From the NCBI GenBank assembly GCA_963783105.1, contig CAWAMI010000003.1, positions 806,001 to 870,000 on the forward strand: 64,000 nucleotides of DNA, given 5' to 3'. Positions 35,144 to 44,327 of this stretch are shown here, piece after piece (the stretch's first letter is position 1; each line of letters starts with the position of its first letter). This DNA comes from JAVEDQ01 sp963783105 (GTDB lineage Bacteria > Actinomycetota > Actinomycetes > Frankiales > Frankiaceae). Below the pieces are notes generated by a model. That model did no database searches, was not told the origin of the DNA, and saw only the letters and a program-made list of their open reading frames with translations. Both the position numbers and the translations under genes were made by a program.

Positions 35144-38100
35144 TCATCCTGACACGCACCCGGGCCCGAGCAGCTCCTTGAGATCGGCGACCAGCGAGGC
35201 GCTGACGCTGACCCGCAGCCGGTCGTCGAGCCGCAACGTCGTCACGCGGGAGTTGCCGACCAGCTGCATCCGCACCTCGGTCGTGCCGGGGTGCGTCGCG
35301 AGGACCTCCTTGAGCTTCTGCACGAGCGGCGGGTTGCAGCGGCTGGCCTGCAGGCTGACGGTCAGGGGCCCCCGGGGGCCCTGCGTCAGGTCCGGCACCG
35401 ACAGCTCCATCGCGATCAGGCGCGGCACGTCCTCACGCTTGTCGACGCGGGCCTTGACCAGCACCACCTCGTCCTCGACCAGCTGGTGCGCGACGGCGGC
35501 GTACGTCGCGGGGAAGAACAGGGTCTCGACCCCGCCGTCGAGGTCCTCGAGCTGCGCGATCGCCCACGGGCTGCCCTGCTTGGTGACCTTGCGGGTCAGC
35601 CCGGCCAGGATGCCGCCGACGGTGACGATGCCGCCGTCGTCCACGCCCTCCGCGAGGTCGGCGATGGTGTGATCGGCCGCGTTGGCGAGGATGTGCTCGA
35701 CGCCGAGCAGCGGGTGGTCGCTGACGTAGAGCCCGAGCATCTCCCGCTCGTAGGCGAGCAGGAGCTTCTTCTCCCACTCCCCCTCCGGCACCGCGACCTC
35801 GAACGCGGACTCGGCCTGGGCCTCGCCCGGGTCGGCGCCGAACAGCGAGAACTGACCGGCCGCCTCGGCCCGCTTGATGTCGATGCAGGCGTCGATCACG
35901 TCGGCGTGGATCTGCACGAGGCCTCGACGGGGATGCCCGAGCGAGTCGAAGGCGCCGGCCTTGACCAACGATTCGACCGTGCGCTTGTTGCAGGCGACGA
36001 TCTCGACCTTGGCCGCGAAGTCCGCGAAGTCCGCGAACCGCCCCTTGGTCTGTCGCGTCCGGGCGATCGACTCGACGACGTTGCTCCCGACGTTGCGGAT
36101 CGCACCGAGGCCGAAGCGGATGTCGGTGCCGGTCGGCGTGAAGTCGTTGTCCGACTCGTTGACGTCGGGTGGCAGTACCTTGACGCCCATCCGCCGGCAT
36201 TCCTGCAGGTAGAGAGCGGTCTTGTCCTTGTCGTCCCGCACGCTGGTCAGCAGCGCCGCCATGTACTCGGCCGGGAAGTTCGCCTTCAGATAGGCGGTCC
36301 AGAACGAGACGAGCCCGTAGCCCGCGCTGTGCGCCTTGTTGAAGGCGTAGTCGGAGAACGGGACGAGGATGTCCCAGATCGTCTTGATCGCGGCCTCGGA
36401 GTAGCCGTTGGCCTTCATGCCGTCGGAGAACGGCACGTACTCCTTGTCGAGGATCTCCTTCTTCTTCTTGCCCATCGCGCGGCGCAGCAGGTCGGCCTGG
36501 CCGAGCGTGTAGCCGCCCAGCTTCTGCGCGATGGCCATGACCTGCTCCTGGTACACGATCAGGCCGTAGGTCTCGTCGAGGATGTCCGCCAGCGCGTCGG
36601 CGAGTTCCGGGTGGATCGGCTCCACCGGCTTGCGACCGTTCTTGCGGTCGGCGTAGTCGTTGTGCGCGTTCGCGCCCATCGGCCCCGGCCGGTAGAGGGC
36701 GATGAGGGCGGAGATGTCGTCGAACGAGGTCGGCTTCATCGACCGCATCAACGAGCGCATCGGCCCGCCGTCCAGCTGGAAGACGCCGAGCGTCTCCCCC
36801 TTCTGGAGCAGCTCGTAGGTCTTCTCGTCGTGGTCGAGGTCGAGGTCCTCGAGCACGACGTCGATGTCCCGGTTGGACGAGATGTTGCGCAGGCAGTCGT
36901 CGATGATCGTCAGGTTGCGCAGGCCGAGGAAGTCCATCTTCAGCAGGCCGAGGCTCTCGACCGCGCCCATGTCGAACTGCGTGATCACCGCTCCGTCGGC
37001 GTCCCGACGCCACACGGGCACGTGCTCGGTGAGCGAGTCGCGGCACATGACGACCCCGGCGGCGTGCACGCCGACCTGACGCTTCAGCCCCTCGAGCCCA
37101 CGGGCGGTGTCGATGACCCGCTTGACGTCCGGTTCCGTCTCGTAGGCCGCCCGGAGCTCGCCGGCCTCGGAGTAGCGCTTCGACGACGGGTTGAAGCAGT
37201 CGTCGAGCGACGCCTCCTTGCCCATGATCGCCGGCGGGAAGATCTTGGTGAGCCTGTCCCCCATCGCATACGGGTAGCCGAGCACCCGCGACGAGTCCTT
37301 GATCGCGGCCTTCGCCTTGATCGTGCCGTAGGTGATGATCTGCGCGACCTTGTCGCTGCCGTACCGCTCGGTCGCGTACCGGATCATGTCGGAGCGCCGA
37401 CGCTCGTCGAAGTCCATGTCGATGTCGGGCATGGAGACGCGGTCGGGGTTGAGGAATCGCTCGAAGATCAGACCGAAGCGCAGGGGGTCCAGCTCGGTGA
37501 TGCCGAGGACATAGCTGACCATGCAGCCGGCGGCCGAGCCGCGGCCCGGACCGACGCGGATGCCCGCCTTCTTCGCGTACTCGACGAGGTCGGCGACGAC
37601 GAGGAAGTAGGCCGGGAATCCCATCTGCAGGATGACCTGCACCTCGTAGTCGACCTGCGCGCGCTGGGCCTCGGTCGGCCCGTCCGGGTACCGGTGCCGG
37701 ACCCCGCGCTCGACCTCCTTCTGGAACCAGGACTCCTCGGTCTCCCCCTCGGGTACCGGGAAGGTCGGCAGCAGCTTCTTGTGCGCGAACGCCGGCGGCT
37801 GCACCCGCTCGGCGATCAGCAGCGTGTTGTCGCAGGCCTCCTCCAGCCCGTCGAACAGCTGCCGCATCTCCGCCGGCGACTTGAGGTAGAACTCCTCGGC
37901 CTCGAACCGGAACCGCGTGGGGTCGGCGAGGGTGGCACCCGTCTGCACGCAGAGCAGCACCTCGTGCGCCGTCGACTGCGCCTTGTCGGTGTAGTGCAGG
38001 TCGTTGGTCGCGACCAGCGGGAGGTTGAGCTCCTTGGCGATCTGGATCAGCTGGGGGAACGTCCGCTTCTCGATACCGATGCCGTGCTGCATCAGCTCGA

Positions 38101-38635
38101 CGAAGAAGTTGCCCTGACCGAAGATCTCGTTGTACTCACCGGCCGTGCGCTTGGCGAGCTCGTAGTCGCCGCGCTCGAGCGCCTGGCTGACCTCACCGCC
38201 GGGGCAGCCGCTGGTGGCGATGATGCCCTTCGCGTGCTTGGCGAGCAGCTCGCGATCCATCCGCGGCTTGTAGTAGTAGCCCTCGAGGCTCGCGAGGCTG
38301 GAGAGCTGGATGAGGTTGGCGTAGCCCTCCTCGCTCTCCGACCACAGCGTCATGTGGCTGTACTTGTCGGTCTTCGCGTTGCCGCCGTCCGGCAGCTTCT
38401 TCTCGAAGCGACTTCCCGGGGCGATGTAGGCCTCGGTGCCGATGATCGGCTTGATCCCCGCGGCCTGTGCCTTGCCGGCGAAGTCGTAGGCCCCGTAGAG
38501 GTTGCCGTGGTCGGTCATGGCCAGCGCGGGCATGCCCATGCGCTCGCAGCCGGCGAACAGGTCCTTCAGCCGGGCCGCACCGTCGAGCATCGAGTACTCG
38601 GTGTGCACGTGCAGGTGCACGAACGAGTCGGCCAT
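35144..38635 (-). CDS. dnaE: DNA polymerase III alpha subunit
   Basis: This is the replicative polymerase, about 1163 residues, the usual DnaE1 length. The N-terminal PHP domain opens with FVHLHVHTEYSMLDGAARL and ALAMTDHGNLYGAYDF. The palm has the catalytic acids in VSMPDIDMDFDERRRSDMI and GPGRGSAAGCMVSYVLGI. RPGPMGANAHNDYADRKNG, YQEQVMAIAQKLGGYTLGQA and FNKAHSAGYGLVSFWTAYLK are typical fingers segments. A helix-hairpin-helix and OB fold follow (TVGGILAGLTRKVTKQGSPW). The ATG at 38635 is the family start. The gene is transcribed away from the DEAD-box helicase, with 262 bp between them that hold both promoters and no other gene I can see. Confidence 0.97.
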   Translation of the reverse strand: MADSFVHLHVHTEYSMLDGAARLKDLFAGCERMGMPALAMTDHGNLYGAYDFAGKAQAAGIKPIIGTEAYIAPGSRFEKKLPDGGNAKTDKYSHMTLWSESEEGYANLIQLSSLASLEGYYYKPRMDRELLAKHAKGIIATSGCPGGEVSQALERGDYELAKRTAGEYNEIFGQGNFFVELMQHGIGIEKRTFPQLIQIAKELNLPLVATNDLHYTDKAQSTAHEVLLCVQTGATLADPTRFRFEAEEFYLKSPAEMRQLFDGLEEACDNTLLIAERVQPPAFAHKKLLPTFPVPEGETEESWFQKEVERGVRHRYPDGPTEAQRAQVDYEVQVILQMGFPAYFLVVADLVEYAKKAGIRVGPGRGSAAGCMVSYVLGITELDPLRFGLIFERFLNPDRVSMPDIDMDFDERRRSDMIRYATERYGSDKVAQIITYGTIKAKAAIKDSSRVLGYPYAMGDRLTKIFPPAIMGKEASLDDCFNPSSKRYSEAGELRAAYETEPDVKRVIDTARGLEGLKRQVGVHAAGVVMCRDSLTEHVPVWRRDADGAVITQFDMGAVESLGLLKMDFLGLRNLTIIDDCLRNISSNRDIDVVLEDLDLDHDEKTYELLQKGETLGVFQLDGGPMRSLMRSMKPTSFDDISALIALYRPGPMGANAHNDYADRKNGRKPVEPIHPELADALADILDETYGLIVYQEQVMAIAQKLGGYTLGQADLLRRAMGKKKKEILDKEYVPFSDGMKANGYSEAAIKTIWDILVPFSDYAFNKAHSAGYGLVSFWTAYLKANFPAEYMAALLTSVRDDKDKTALYLQECRRMGVKVLPPDVNESDNDFTPTGTDIRFGLGAIRNVGSNVVESIARTRQTKGRFADFADFAAKVEIVACNKRTVESLVKAGAFDSLGHPRRGLVQIHADVIDACIDIKRAEAAGQFSLFGADPGEAQAESAFEVAVPEGEWEKKLLLAYEREMLGLYVSDHPLLGVEHILANAADHTIADLAEGVDDGGIVTVGGILAGLTRKVTKQGSPWAIAQLEDLDGGVETLFFPATYAAVAHQLVEDEVVLVKARVDKREDVPRLIAMELSVPDLTQGPRGPLTVSLQASRCNPPLVQKLKEVLATHPGTTEVRMQLVGNSRVTTLRLDDRLRVSVSASLVADLKELLGPGCVSG

Positions 38636-38897
38636 CCGAGCAGACCTCCAGCCATCGACAACGCCATCGGGCGCGCCGGCCCGAGCGGGCCGAACGCGAG
38701 CTCCCGGGCCGGGGGAAGACGGCCGAGCAACGCCTCTAGGTTTAGCACCTCGGTCCGACAGAATCAGCAAGCCGAGCGCGGCGGGCAGGTGGGTCGGCGT
38801 GTTCGCCGCCGGGCGCGTCGCGCGACGCGCGCTGTGACGGGCGCTGTGACGGGCGGCTCCCCGCCCGCCGGACGGATCCGCCGTTCGGGCGAGGACC

Positions 38898-40637
38898 ATG
38901 GGGAGCGTGACCGACCCCGCCGCCACCGACAAGGCGTTCGCCGACCTGGGATTGCGCGACGAATTGCTCGACGCCCTGTCCCACCTGGGCTACGAGGAAC
39001 CCACGCCCATCCAGGCGGAGGCGATCCCGCCGATGCTCGAGGGGCGGGACCTGCTCGGGCAGGCCGCGACCGGGACGGGGAAGACCGCGGCGTTCGCGCT
39101 GCCGCTGCTGCAGAGGCTCGGCGCCGACCGCGGAGCCGCTCCGACGGCCCTCGTCCTCACGCCGACCCGCGAGCTCGCGGTGCAGGTGTCGGAGGCGACC
39201 CACAAGTACGGCCGGCGCCTCGGCGCGCGCGTCCTGCCGGTCTACGGCGGCCAGCCGATCGGGCGGCAGCTCCGCGAGCTCGACCGGGGCGTCGACATCG
39301 TCGTCGCCACACCGGGCCGGGCCGTGGACCACATCAACCGGGGCTCGCTCGACCTGTCGCAGCTGCGCACGGTCGTGCTCGACGAGGCCGACGAGATGCT
39401 CGACATGGGCTTCGCCGAGGAGCTCGAGGCGATCCTCGACGCGACGCCGCCGGAGCGTCAGACCGTCCTGTTCTCGGCGACGATGGCGCAGCGGGTGGAG
39501 CGGATCGCCCGACGTCACCTGAAGGACCCGGTCCGCATCCAGATCGAGCGGGAGGCGGTCCCCGCCGGTGCCGCCCCGAAGGTGCGGCAGACGGCGTACG
39601 TGGTCACCCGGTCGTCCAAGCCAGCCGCGCTCGGGCGCGTGCTGGACCTCGAGTCGCCGACCGCGGCCCTCGTCTTCTGCCGCACGCGCGAGGAGGTCGA
39701 CTCGCTGTCGGAGACGCTCAACGGCCGCGGGTATCGGGCCGAGGCGCTGCACGGCGGACTGAGTCAGGAGCAGCGGGACCGCGTCATGAACCGGCTGCGG
39801 ACCGGCACGGCCGACCTGCTCGTCGCGACCGACGTCGCCGCCCGCGGGCTCGACGTCGACCACCTGACGCACGTCGTCAACTACAACGTCCCCTCGGCGT
39901 CCGACGCCTACGTCCACCGGATCGGGCGGGTCGGCCGTGCGGGCCGCGAGGGCGTCGCCATCACCCTCGCGGAACCCCGGGAACACCGGCTGCTGAAGAC
40001 GATCGAGAAGGCCACCGGGCGTCGCATTCCGGTCGAGAAGGTTCCGACCGTGGCGGACCTGCGGAACCGCCGACTCGAGTTGACGCGCGCGTCGCTGCGC
40101 GAGGTCCTCCTCGGCGACGGCGACGGACTCGACCCGTACCGCGCGGTGGTCGAGGGGCTGTCCGACGAGTTCGACGTGATGGAGGTCGCGCTCGCCGCCG
40201 TGCGACTGGCGCACGAGGCGACGACGACGTCACCGGAGGACGACGAGGAGATCGTCGAGGTCGCGCCGCGGCAGGAGCGCGCCCCGGACGACACTCGGCC
40301 GGACCGCTCGGCCGGCAAGGCGCGCAAGGGCGCACCTCGGTCCGGCGATGCGGCGCGGCTGTGGATCGGACTCGGGCGGGCCGGCAACATGCGACCGCAG
40401 GACCTCGTCGGCGCCATCGCCGGCGAGACCAGCCTCAAGGGGCGGGACATCGGCGCCATCGAGATCTTCGACAAGTTCTCCCTGGTCGAGGTGCCGGCCG
40501 CCGCGGCGGACGAGGTGATCGACGCGTTGCGCGGAGCCTCGCTGCGTGGACGCAAGGTCTCGGTGCGACGGGACCGCGGGCACGACGACAAACCGTCGGG
40601 GAAGCCGCAGCGCTCGCAGCGCCGCCGCGACACCTGA
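38898..40637 (+). CDS. deaD: DEAD-box RNA helicase of the DeaD/CsdA type
   Basis: This is an ATP-dependent RNA helicase of 579 residues. All motifs are intact: Q motif YEEPTPIQAEAIPP, motif I AATGTGKTAAFALPLL, PTRELAVQV, TPGRAVDHI, motif II VLDEADEMLDMGF, motif III LFSATMAQRV, motif IV ALVFCRTREEVDSL, VATDVAARGLDVDH and motif VI YVHRIGRVGRAGREG. A C-terminal DbpA-like RNA-binding fold follows (about residues 480-555: RLWIGLGRAGNMRPQDLVGA, IGAIEIFDKFSLVEVP, LRGRKVSVRRDRG), with a basic tail. The fold directs such enzymes to ribosomal RNA or cold-stress mRNA. Start is ATG 38898 or the GTG at 38907. Confidence 0.93.
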   Translation: MGSVTDPAATDKAFADLGLRDELLDALSHLGYEEPTPIQAEAIPPMLEGRDLLGQAATGTGKTAAFALPLLQRLGADRGAAPTALVLTPTRELAVQVSEATHKYGRRLGARVLPVYGGQPIGRQLRELDRGVDIVVATPGRAVDHINRGSLDLSQLRTVVLDEADEMLDMGFAEELEAILDATPPERQTVLFSATMAQRVERIARRHLKDPVRIQIEREAVPAGAAPKVRQTAYVVTRSSKPAALGRVLDLESPTAALVFCRTREEVDSLSETLNGRGYRAEALHGGLSQEQRDRVMNRLRTGTADLLVATDVAARGLDVDHLTHVVNYNVPSASDAYVHRIGRVGRAGREGVAITLAEPREHRLLKTIEKATGRRIPVEKVPTVADLRNRRLELTRASLREVLLGDGDGLDPYRAVVEGLSDEFDVMEVALAAVRLAHEATTTSPEDDEEIVEVAPRQERAPDDTRPDRSAGKARKGAPRSGDAARLWIGLGRAGNMRPQDLVGAIAGETSLKGRDIGAIEIFDKFSLVEVPAAAADEVIDALRGASLRGRKVSVRRDRGHDDKPSGKPQRSQRRRDT

Positions 40638-40910
40638 CGCCGTGCTCTCCGACGCGTGCGGCGGGCTCTGGGTGGCGGTGCGACTGCCCGCAGCGTCACT
40701 GCCGACCGCCTGACTGCCGAGATCCGGCAACTTTCGCTCCCGTCGACGGCTGCTCCCAGCTCCTGACTGCGGGACCTCGGCACGAGAGACTCTCTTCAAG
40801 AAGCGAACCACCCCGACGGCGCGGGCTCGATGCACTGGTAGGAGGGACGGAACCGTTCCTGCACCGCGACACCGAGCACCGCGTCGGCCCCGGCCATTCG
40901 GAGGCGACGG

Positions 40911-41630
40911 ATGATCCGCACAACGCCCACCCAGCCCCTCGTTCACGCAACTGCCCCGGCACAGCGCCGTGCCGTCGTCGCCGTGCTGACCGGATCGACG
41001 AGCCGCGACGTGACCGTCGCCCGGCTCGCCGCCCAGCACGCCTCGACGACGGCGGCACAGCTGGTGCTGGCAGTCCCGTCTCCGGCGCGGCCGTTCGGAC
41101 CGACGGCTGCTGATCTGACAGGCCGCCGGATGGCACCGCAGGCCGTCGTCATCGCCGCCCGAGTACTGCCTCGGCTCGAGCACCCGACTCCGTCGACCGC
41201 CGTGATCACGGTCCCGTTCGTCGACCGGGGAGCGGCCGACCGCAGCGGCCGGGTCGCCGCTGCCCTGGTGGAACTCAGCCGGCGGCTGGCCGCGCGGGAG
41301 CTCGTCGTCGCCGGTGCCGCCCTGGGCGGGCTCGGCGCCGTGCGATTGCCCGACCACCTGGCAGCTGCCATCGACCAGGGTCGGTTGCCGCTCACCAGAC
41401 TGACGGTCGTGCCGCACACCGAGACCCGCACCCGTCCGCATCGGGCGGACGGCCCCGCGCCCGACGAGCCGACCGCCCCGGAGCAGTCCGTGCCGACGGC
41501 CCGCCGGCCCGCGGACCAGACCGTGCAGGTCGGCGGGGACGAGAACACCGGGCCCGTCGCGGCGCCGGACGCTCAGGCGGGTGCGAGCACCTTGCGCATC
41601 GACACGTGCGGGATCCCGGCCTCGAGGTAG
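40911..41630 (+). CDS. Unknown protein with a degenerate Usp-like fold
   Basis: A 239-residue protein with no firm family. Residues 20-60 (RRAVVAVLTGSTSRDVTVAR then LAAQHASTTAAQLVLAVPSP) follow the first beta-alpha-beta pattern of universal stress proteins. ALVELSRRLAARELVVAGAA with LGGLGAVRLPDHLAA and LPLTRLTVVP resembles the end of that fold (loop G-x-G-G). The ATP-binding residues are not clearly conserved. The last 60 residues are Pro/Thr-rich and probably disordered. The 3' end overlaps the convergent GNAT gene by 58 bp, so the true stop may be correct but the tail is unusual. The 273-bp gap upstream has no other gene. Confidence 0.5.
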   Translation: MIRTTPTQPLVHATAPAQRRAVVAVLTGSTSRDVTVARLAAQHASTTAAQLVLAVPSPARPFGPTAADLTGRRMAPQAVVIAARVLPRLEHPTPSTAVITVPFVDRGAADRSGRVAAALVELSRRLAARELVVAGAALGGLGAVRLPDHLAAAIDQGRLPLTRLTVVPHTETRTRPHRADGPAPDEPTAPEQSVPTARRPADQTVQVGGDENTGPVAAPDAQAGASTLRIDTCGIPASR

Positions 41631-42046
41631 GTGTCGCCGTAGGCCTCGTAGCCGCAGCGGGCGTAGAAACCCTCCGCCTCCCGCTGGGCGTGCAGCTCGA
41701 GCACCGGCAGACCGAGTTCGCGCGCGCGCTGCTCGATGACGTCCATGACCACGGCGCCGAGCCCGGTGCCCCGCCGGTCCTTGCGCACCGCCACCCGGCC
41801 GACGATGCCCACGCCCTGCACGGTCAGCAGCCGGGCGGTGGCCAGGGCGGTTCCGTCCGCGGGGTCGAAGACGACGGCGTGCTCGGCCTCGTCGTCCCGG
41901 CCATCGATCTCGATCTCGGCCGGCACACGCTGCTCGACCACGAAGACCTGCATGCGCAGCGACATGGCGGACGCGCGCGACTCCGCGTCGGTGACGAGCA
42001 CCGCCCAGAGGTTGTCGCCGGAATCGGAGGACTCGGGAGAGGACAT
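41573..42046 (-). CDS. GNAT-family acetyltransferase
   Basis: The 157-residue protein has the acetyl-CoA-binding loop VAVRKDRRGTGLGAVVMDVI (R-x-x-G-x-G/A) followed by EQRARELGLPVLELHAQREA and EGFYARCGYEAYGDTYLEAG, the usual C-terminal part of GNAT enzymes. SLRMQVFVVEQRVPAEIEID near the N-terminus matches the ElaA-like subgroup. The substrate is unknown. The ATG at 42046 shares a base with the stop codon of the small membrane-protein gene upstream (TGATG). It is last in the lspA-rluA-small membrane protein-GNAT unit. Its 3' end overlaps the opposing gene by 58 bp. Confidence 0.9.
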   Translation of the reverse strand: MSSPESSDSGDNLWAVLVTDAESRASAMSLRMQVFVVEQRVPAEIEIDGRDDEAEHAVVFDPADGTALATARLLTVQGVGIVGRVAVRKDRRGTGLGAVVMDVIEQRARELGLPVLELHAQREAEGFYARCGYEAYGDTYLEAGIPHVSMRKVLAPA

Positions 42047-42264
42047 CAGGAGCCGATCAGGAAGAGCGCGAGGGCGCAGCCCAGCAGTACGAGGGAGATC
42101 GCACCGAGGACGCGGCGGGCGTTCGGCGCGAGATCGAGCCGGCCGTTCGCGCCGACCAGCCGTTCCAGCGCCGTCGCCGCGGCCGGCACGATCCGACGAT
42201 CCAGGTCGTCGAGGCTCTGCCGCCATTCGGCCAGCCGAGCGGGGCGGGACGAGTCGTCGCTCAC
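42046..42264 (-). CDS. Small tail-anchored membrane protein
   Basis: A 72-residue protein with a charged N-terminal half (SSRPARLAEWRQSLDDLDRR) and one hydrophobic segment at the C-terminus (VLGAISLVLLGCALALFLIG), so it would be anchored by its tail. No family is recognised. It lies 7 bp after the pseudouridine synthase stop and overlaps the GNAT start by one base (TGATG). This tight packing supports it as a real gene. It may be specific to the order. Confidence 0.75.
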   Translation of the reverse strand: MSDDSSRPARLAEWRQSLDDLDRRIVPAAATALERLVGANGRLDLAPNARRVLGAISLVLLGCALALFLIGS

Positions 42265-42271
42265 GGCGTCC

Positions 42272-43204
42272 TCAGTCCTCCCGCAGCAGCTCGAGAGCCG
42301 CCGCGAGGTCCGGAGCGTCCGGGCTCGTGAACTCGACCGACCGTCCGTCCGACGGGTGCAGGAACGACAGCCGCCACGCGTGCAGCCACTGCCGCGTCAG
42401 CCCCAACCGGGCGGACAACGTCGGGTCGGCGCCGTACTGCCCGTCGCCGACACAGGGGTGACGAAGGGCGGCCATGTGCACCCGGATCTGGTGGGTGCGA
42501 CCTGTCTCCAGGCGGATGTCCAGGAGGCTGGCGGCCCGGAACGCCTCGATCGTGTCGTAGTGCGTGACGCTCGGCTTCCCGCCCGCCACCACGGCGAACT
42601 TGTAGGCGCCGGAGGGGTGCCGGTCGATCGGGGCGTCGATCGTCCCGCGCAGCGGGTCCGGGTGGCCCTGCACGAGCGCTCGGTAGCGCTTGTCGACCTC
42701 GCGCTCCCGGAAGGCGGACTTCAGCGCCGTGTAGGCGACCTCGCTCTTGGCCACGACCATGAGGCCGGAGGTGCCGACATCCAGGCGGTGCACGACGCCC
42801 TGCCGCTCGGCGGCGCCGCTGGTGGCGATCCGGTAGCCGGCGCCGGCCAGGCCCTGCGTCACCGTCGGGCCGTCCCAGCCCGGGCTGGGGTGCGCCGCGA
42901 CGCCGGCCGGCTTGTCGACCACGACGAGGTCGTCGTCGTCGTGCACGACCCGCAGGCCCGGGACGCTCATCGCCGGCGGTGGGGCGTCGTCGGCGCCGGC
43001 CGCGGGCGGCAGGTCGACCTCGAGCCAGGCGCCGCTCGGCACGCGGGTCGACTTGCCGGGGAGGTCGCCGTCGAGCGTGACGTTGCCGTCAGCGACGAGG
43101 GCGGCCGCCGCGGTGCGGGACAGGCCGAAGAGCCGGGCGACGGCGGCGTCGAGGCGCAACCCGTCCAACCCGTCCGGAACGGGGAGCGCCCGCCGGTCAC
43201 CCAT
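42272..43204 (-). CDS. RluA/RluD-family pseudouridine synthase
   Basis: This enzyme isomerises specific uridines in rRNA (or tRNA). The 310-residue protein starts with an S4-type RNA-binding domain (LDAAVARLFGLSRTAAAALV, residues 17-36). The catalytic domain contains LVVVDKPAGVAAHPSPGWDG, then the catalytic Asp in VVHRLDVGTSGLMVVAK, LIDRHP-like IDAPIDRHPSGAYKF, and LETGRTHQIRVHMAALRHPC. The start is the ATG at 43204, 23 bp after lspA. The lspA-rluA order is standard in bacteria. The exact target position cannot be told from sequence. Confidence 0.93.
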   Translation of the reverse strand: MGDRRALPVPDGLDGLRLDAAVARLFGLSRTAAAALVADGNVTLDGDLPGKSTRVPSGAWLEVDLPPAAGADDAPPPAMSVPGLRVVHDDDDLVVVDKPAGVAAHPSPGWDGPTVTQGLAGAGYRIATSGAAERQGVVHRLDVGTSGLMVVAKSEVAYTALKSAFREREVDKRYRALVQGHPDPLRGTIDAPIDRHPSGAYKFAVVAGGKPSVTHYDTIEAFRAASLLDIRLETGRTHQIRVHMAALRHPCVGDGQYGADPTLSARLGLTRQWLHAWRLSFLHPSDGRSVEFTSPDAPDLAAALELLRED

Positions 43205-43227
43205 TCGCCAGGCCCATCCGAGAAAAT

Positions 43228-43980
43228 CTACGCGGCGCCCTCGTCCCGCCGCTCGCCGTCGCCGGAGCCGGACCCCGCGGGGCTGGCGGGCTCCGCTTCG
43301 CCCACCATCGTGCCGTCCAGCCGTTTGCCGCGCACGGACAGGTAGACGGCGATCACCCCGCCGAGGACGATCGCGGTGTCGGCCAGGTTGAAGATCGGCC
43401 AGTGCGACAGGTGGATCCAGTCGACGACGTGACCGCGCAGCGGGCTCGGGTCGCGGAAGAGCCGGTCGCCGAGGTTGCCGAGCGCGCCGCCGAGCAGCAG
43501 CCCGAGGCTCACCGCCCACCCTCGGGAGCGCAGCCGACGGGCCGTCGCCACGATGAACGCCACCACCGCGAGCGCGACGAGGGTGAACAGCACGGTCGCT
43601 CCCCCGGCCAGCCCGAAGGCCGCCCCCGGGTTGCGCGTGAGCTGCAGGTCCAGCACACGCGGCACGATCACGACCGGGGCGCGGTCAACCAGCTCGGAGA
43701 CGACGACGAGCTTGCTGACGAGGTCGGCGGTGAAGGCGATGACGGCGGCACCGAGGAGAACCGGCAGCTGGCGGTTCCGCTCCTGGCGCATGCGCTCGGA
43801 CGGGCTGGCGGGCGGGCCGGCGGTCGGGGCGTCCTCATCGACGTCGGCGGGAGCGAGGTCGGTCACAGGTTCATCCATCGGCGTCCGCTCCGTCGGATCA
43901 ACCGCGGCGTCCGGGACGGCGACGTTGGCGGCAGAGACGTTCGGGATCCCGTCCCGATGCCCGCTATTCCGCTCCGCCAT
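43228..43980 (-). CDS. lspA: Lipoprotein signal peptidase II with a long acidic N-terminal extension
   Basis: LspA removes signal peptides from lipoproteins after Lgt has acted. The core (about residues 75-235) has four membrane helices and both catalytic aspartates: LRGHVVDWIHLSHWPIFNLA and NLADTAIVLGGVIAVYL. LDLQLTRNPGAAFGLAGG and GGALGNLGDRLFRDP are also family motifs. From the ATG at 43980 there are about 70 extra residues, rich in Pro, Asp, Thr and Ala, before the first helix. MDEPVTDLAP at 43878 is an alternative, shorter start. The ATG at 43980 is preceded by GGAGGGC, which supports the long form. Confidence 0.94.
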   Translation of the reverse strand: MAERNSGHRDGIPNVSAANVAVPDAAVDPTERTPMDEPVTDLAPADVDEDAPTAGPPASPSERMRQERNRQLPVLLGAAVIAFTADLVSKLVVVSELVDRAPVVIVPRVLDLQLTRNPGAAFGLAGGATVLFTLVALAVVAFIVATARRLRSRGWAVSLGLLLGGALGNLGDRLFRDPSPLRGHVVDWIHLSHWPIFNLADTAIVLGGVIAVYLSVRGKRLDGTMVGEAEPASPAGSGSGDGERRDEGAA

Positions 43981-44060
43981 GCCCTCCACTGTAGGTACCG
44001 GACGCGCACGCAGGCCGAATCGCTGCGTTAACCTGGGGGTTGCGGAACGGGCGCCGACGG

Positions 44061-44327
44061 GGACGAGTAGCGGCGCGTGCAGCGAGAGCGACCCGGGGAC
44101 GGTGGAAGCCCGGGGCCAGCACGCCGTGAACATCACCCCCGAGCCGCCGGGAGAACGGGCTCACGTGCACCACCGGCGTGCGCCTCAGTAGATCCGGCCC
44201 GCACGCCACGAGAGGGTGGTCGACCGGGCGACCGGGCGGCGACCAAGGAGGGTGGTACCGCGGGTCCCCTGCGCAGGCGGGCTCGTCCCTCCGGTCGAGC
44301 TCGACGACGTGCACCGCCAGGAGAACC
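44061..44327 (+). promoter_or_regulatory. T-box riboswitch of ileS, isoleucine (AUC) specifier, ultrashort stem I type
   Basis: The leader has the conserved T-box AGGGTGGTACCGCGG at 44249-44263. The tRNA-binding UGGU (44253-44256) fits the ACCA end of tRNA-Ile. Upstream, AGTA at 44066 and GAA at 44128 form the expected S-turn pair next to the specifier ATC at 44132-44134. The stem arms GGCGCGTGC and GCACGCC lie between. This is the short stem I known for actinobacterial ileS leaders. In that group regulation is translational: uncharged tRNA-Ile frees the ribosome binding site (CAGGAGAA just before the ATG). The last step is inferred from known examples. Confidence 0.92.

Noticed and set aside
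38636..38897. A gene between dnaE and the helicase
   Set aside because: Only short frames in the shadow of dnaE extend into it, with no start signal. It fits a divergent promoter region.
40771..40785. Second DosR-like box before the Usp-like gene (GGGACCTCGGCACGA)
   Set aside because: Only the left arm GGGAC matches. The right arm GCACG differs from GTCCC in most positions.
35291..41113. A 1940-codon plus-strand open frame across dnaE and the helicase
   Set aside because: It runs antisense to the clear dnaE gene and out of frame with the helicase, and its product is compositionally biased Arg/Gly/Asp/His-rich sequence. It is a shadow of high-GC codon use.
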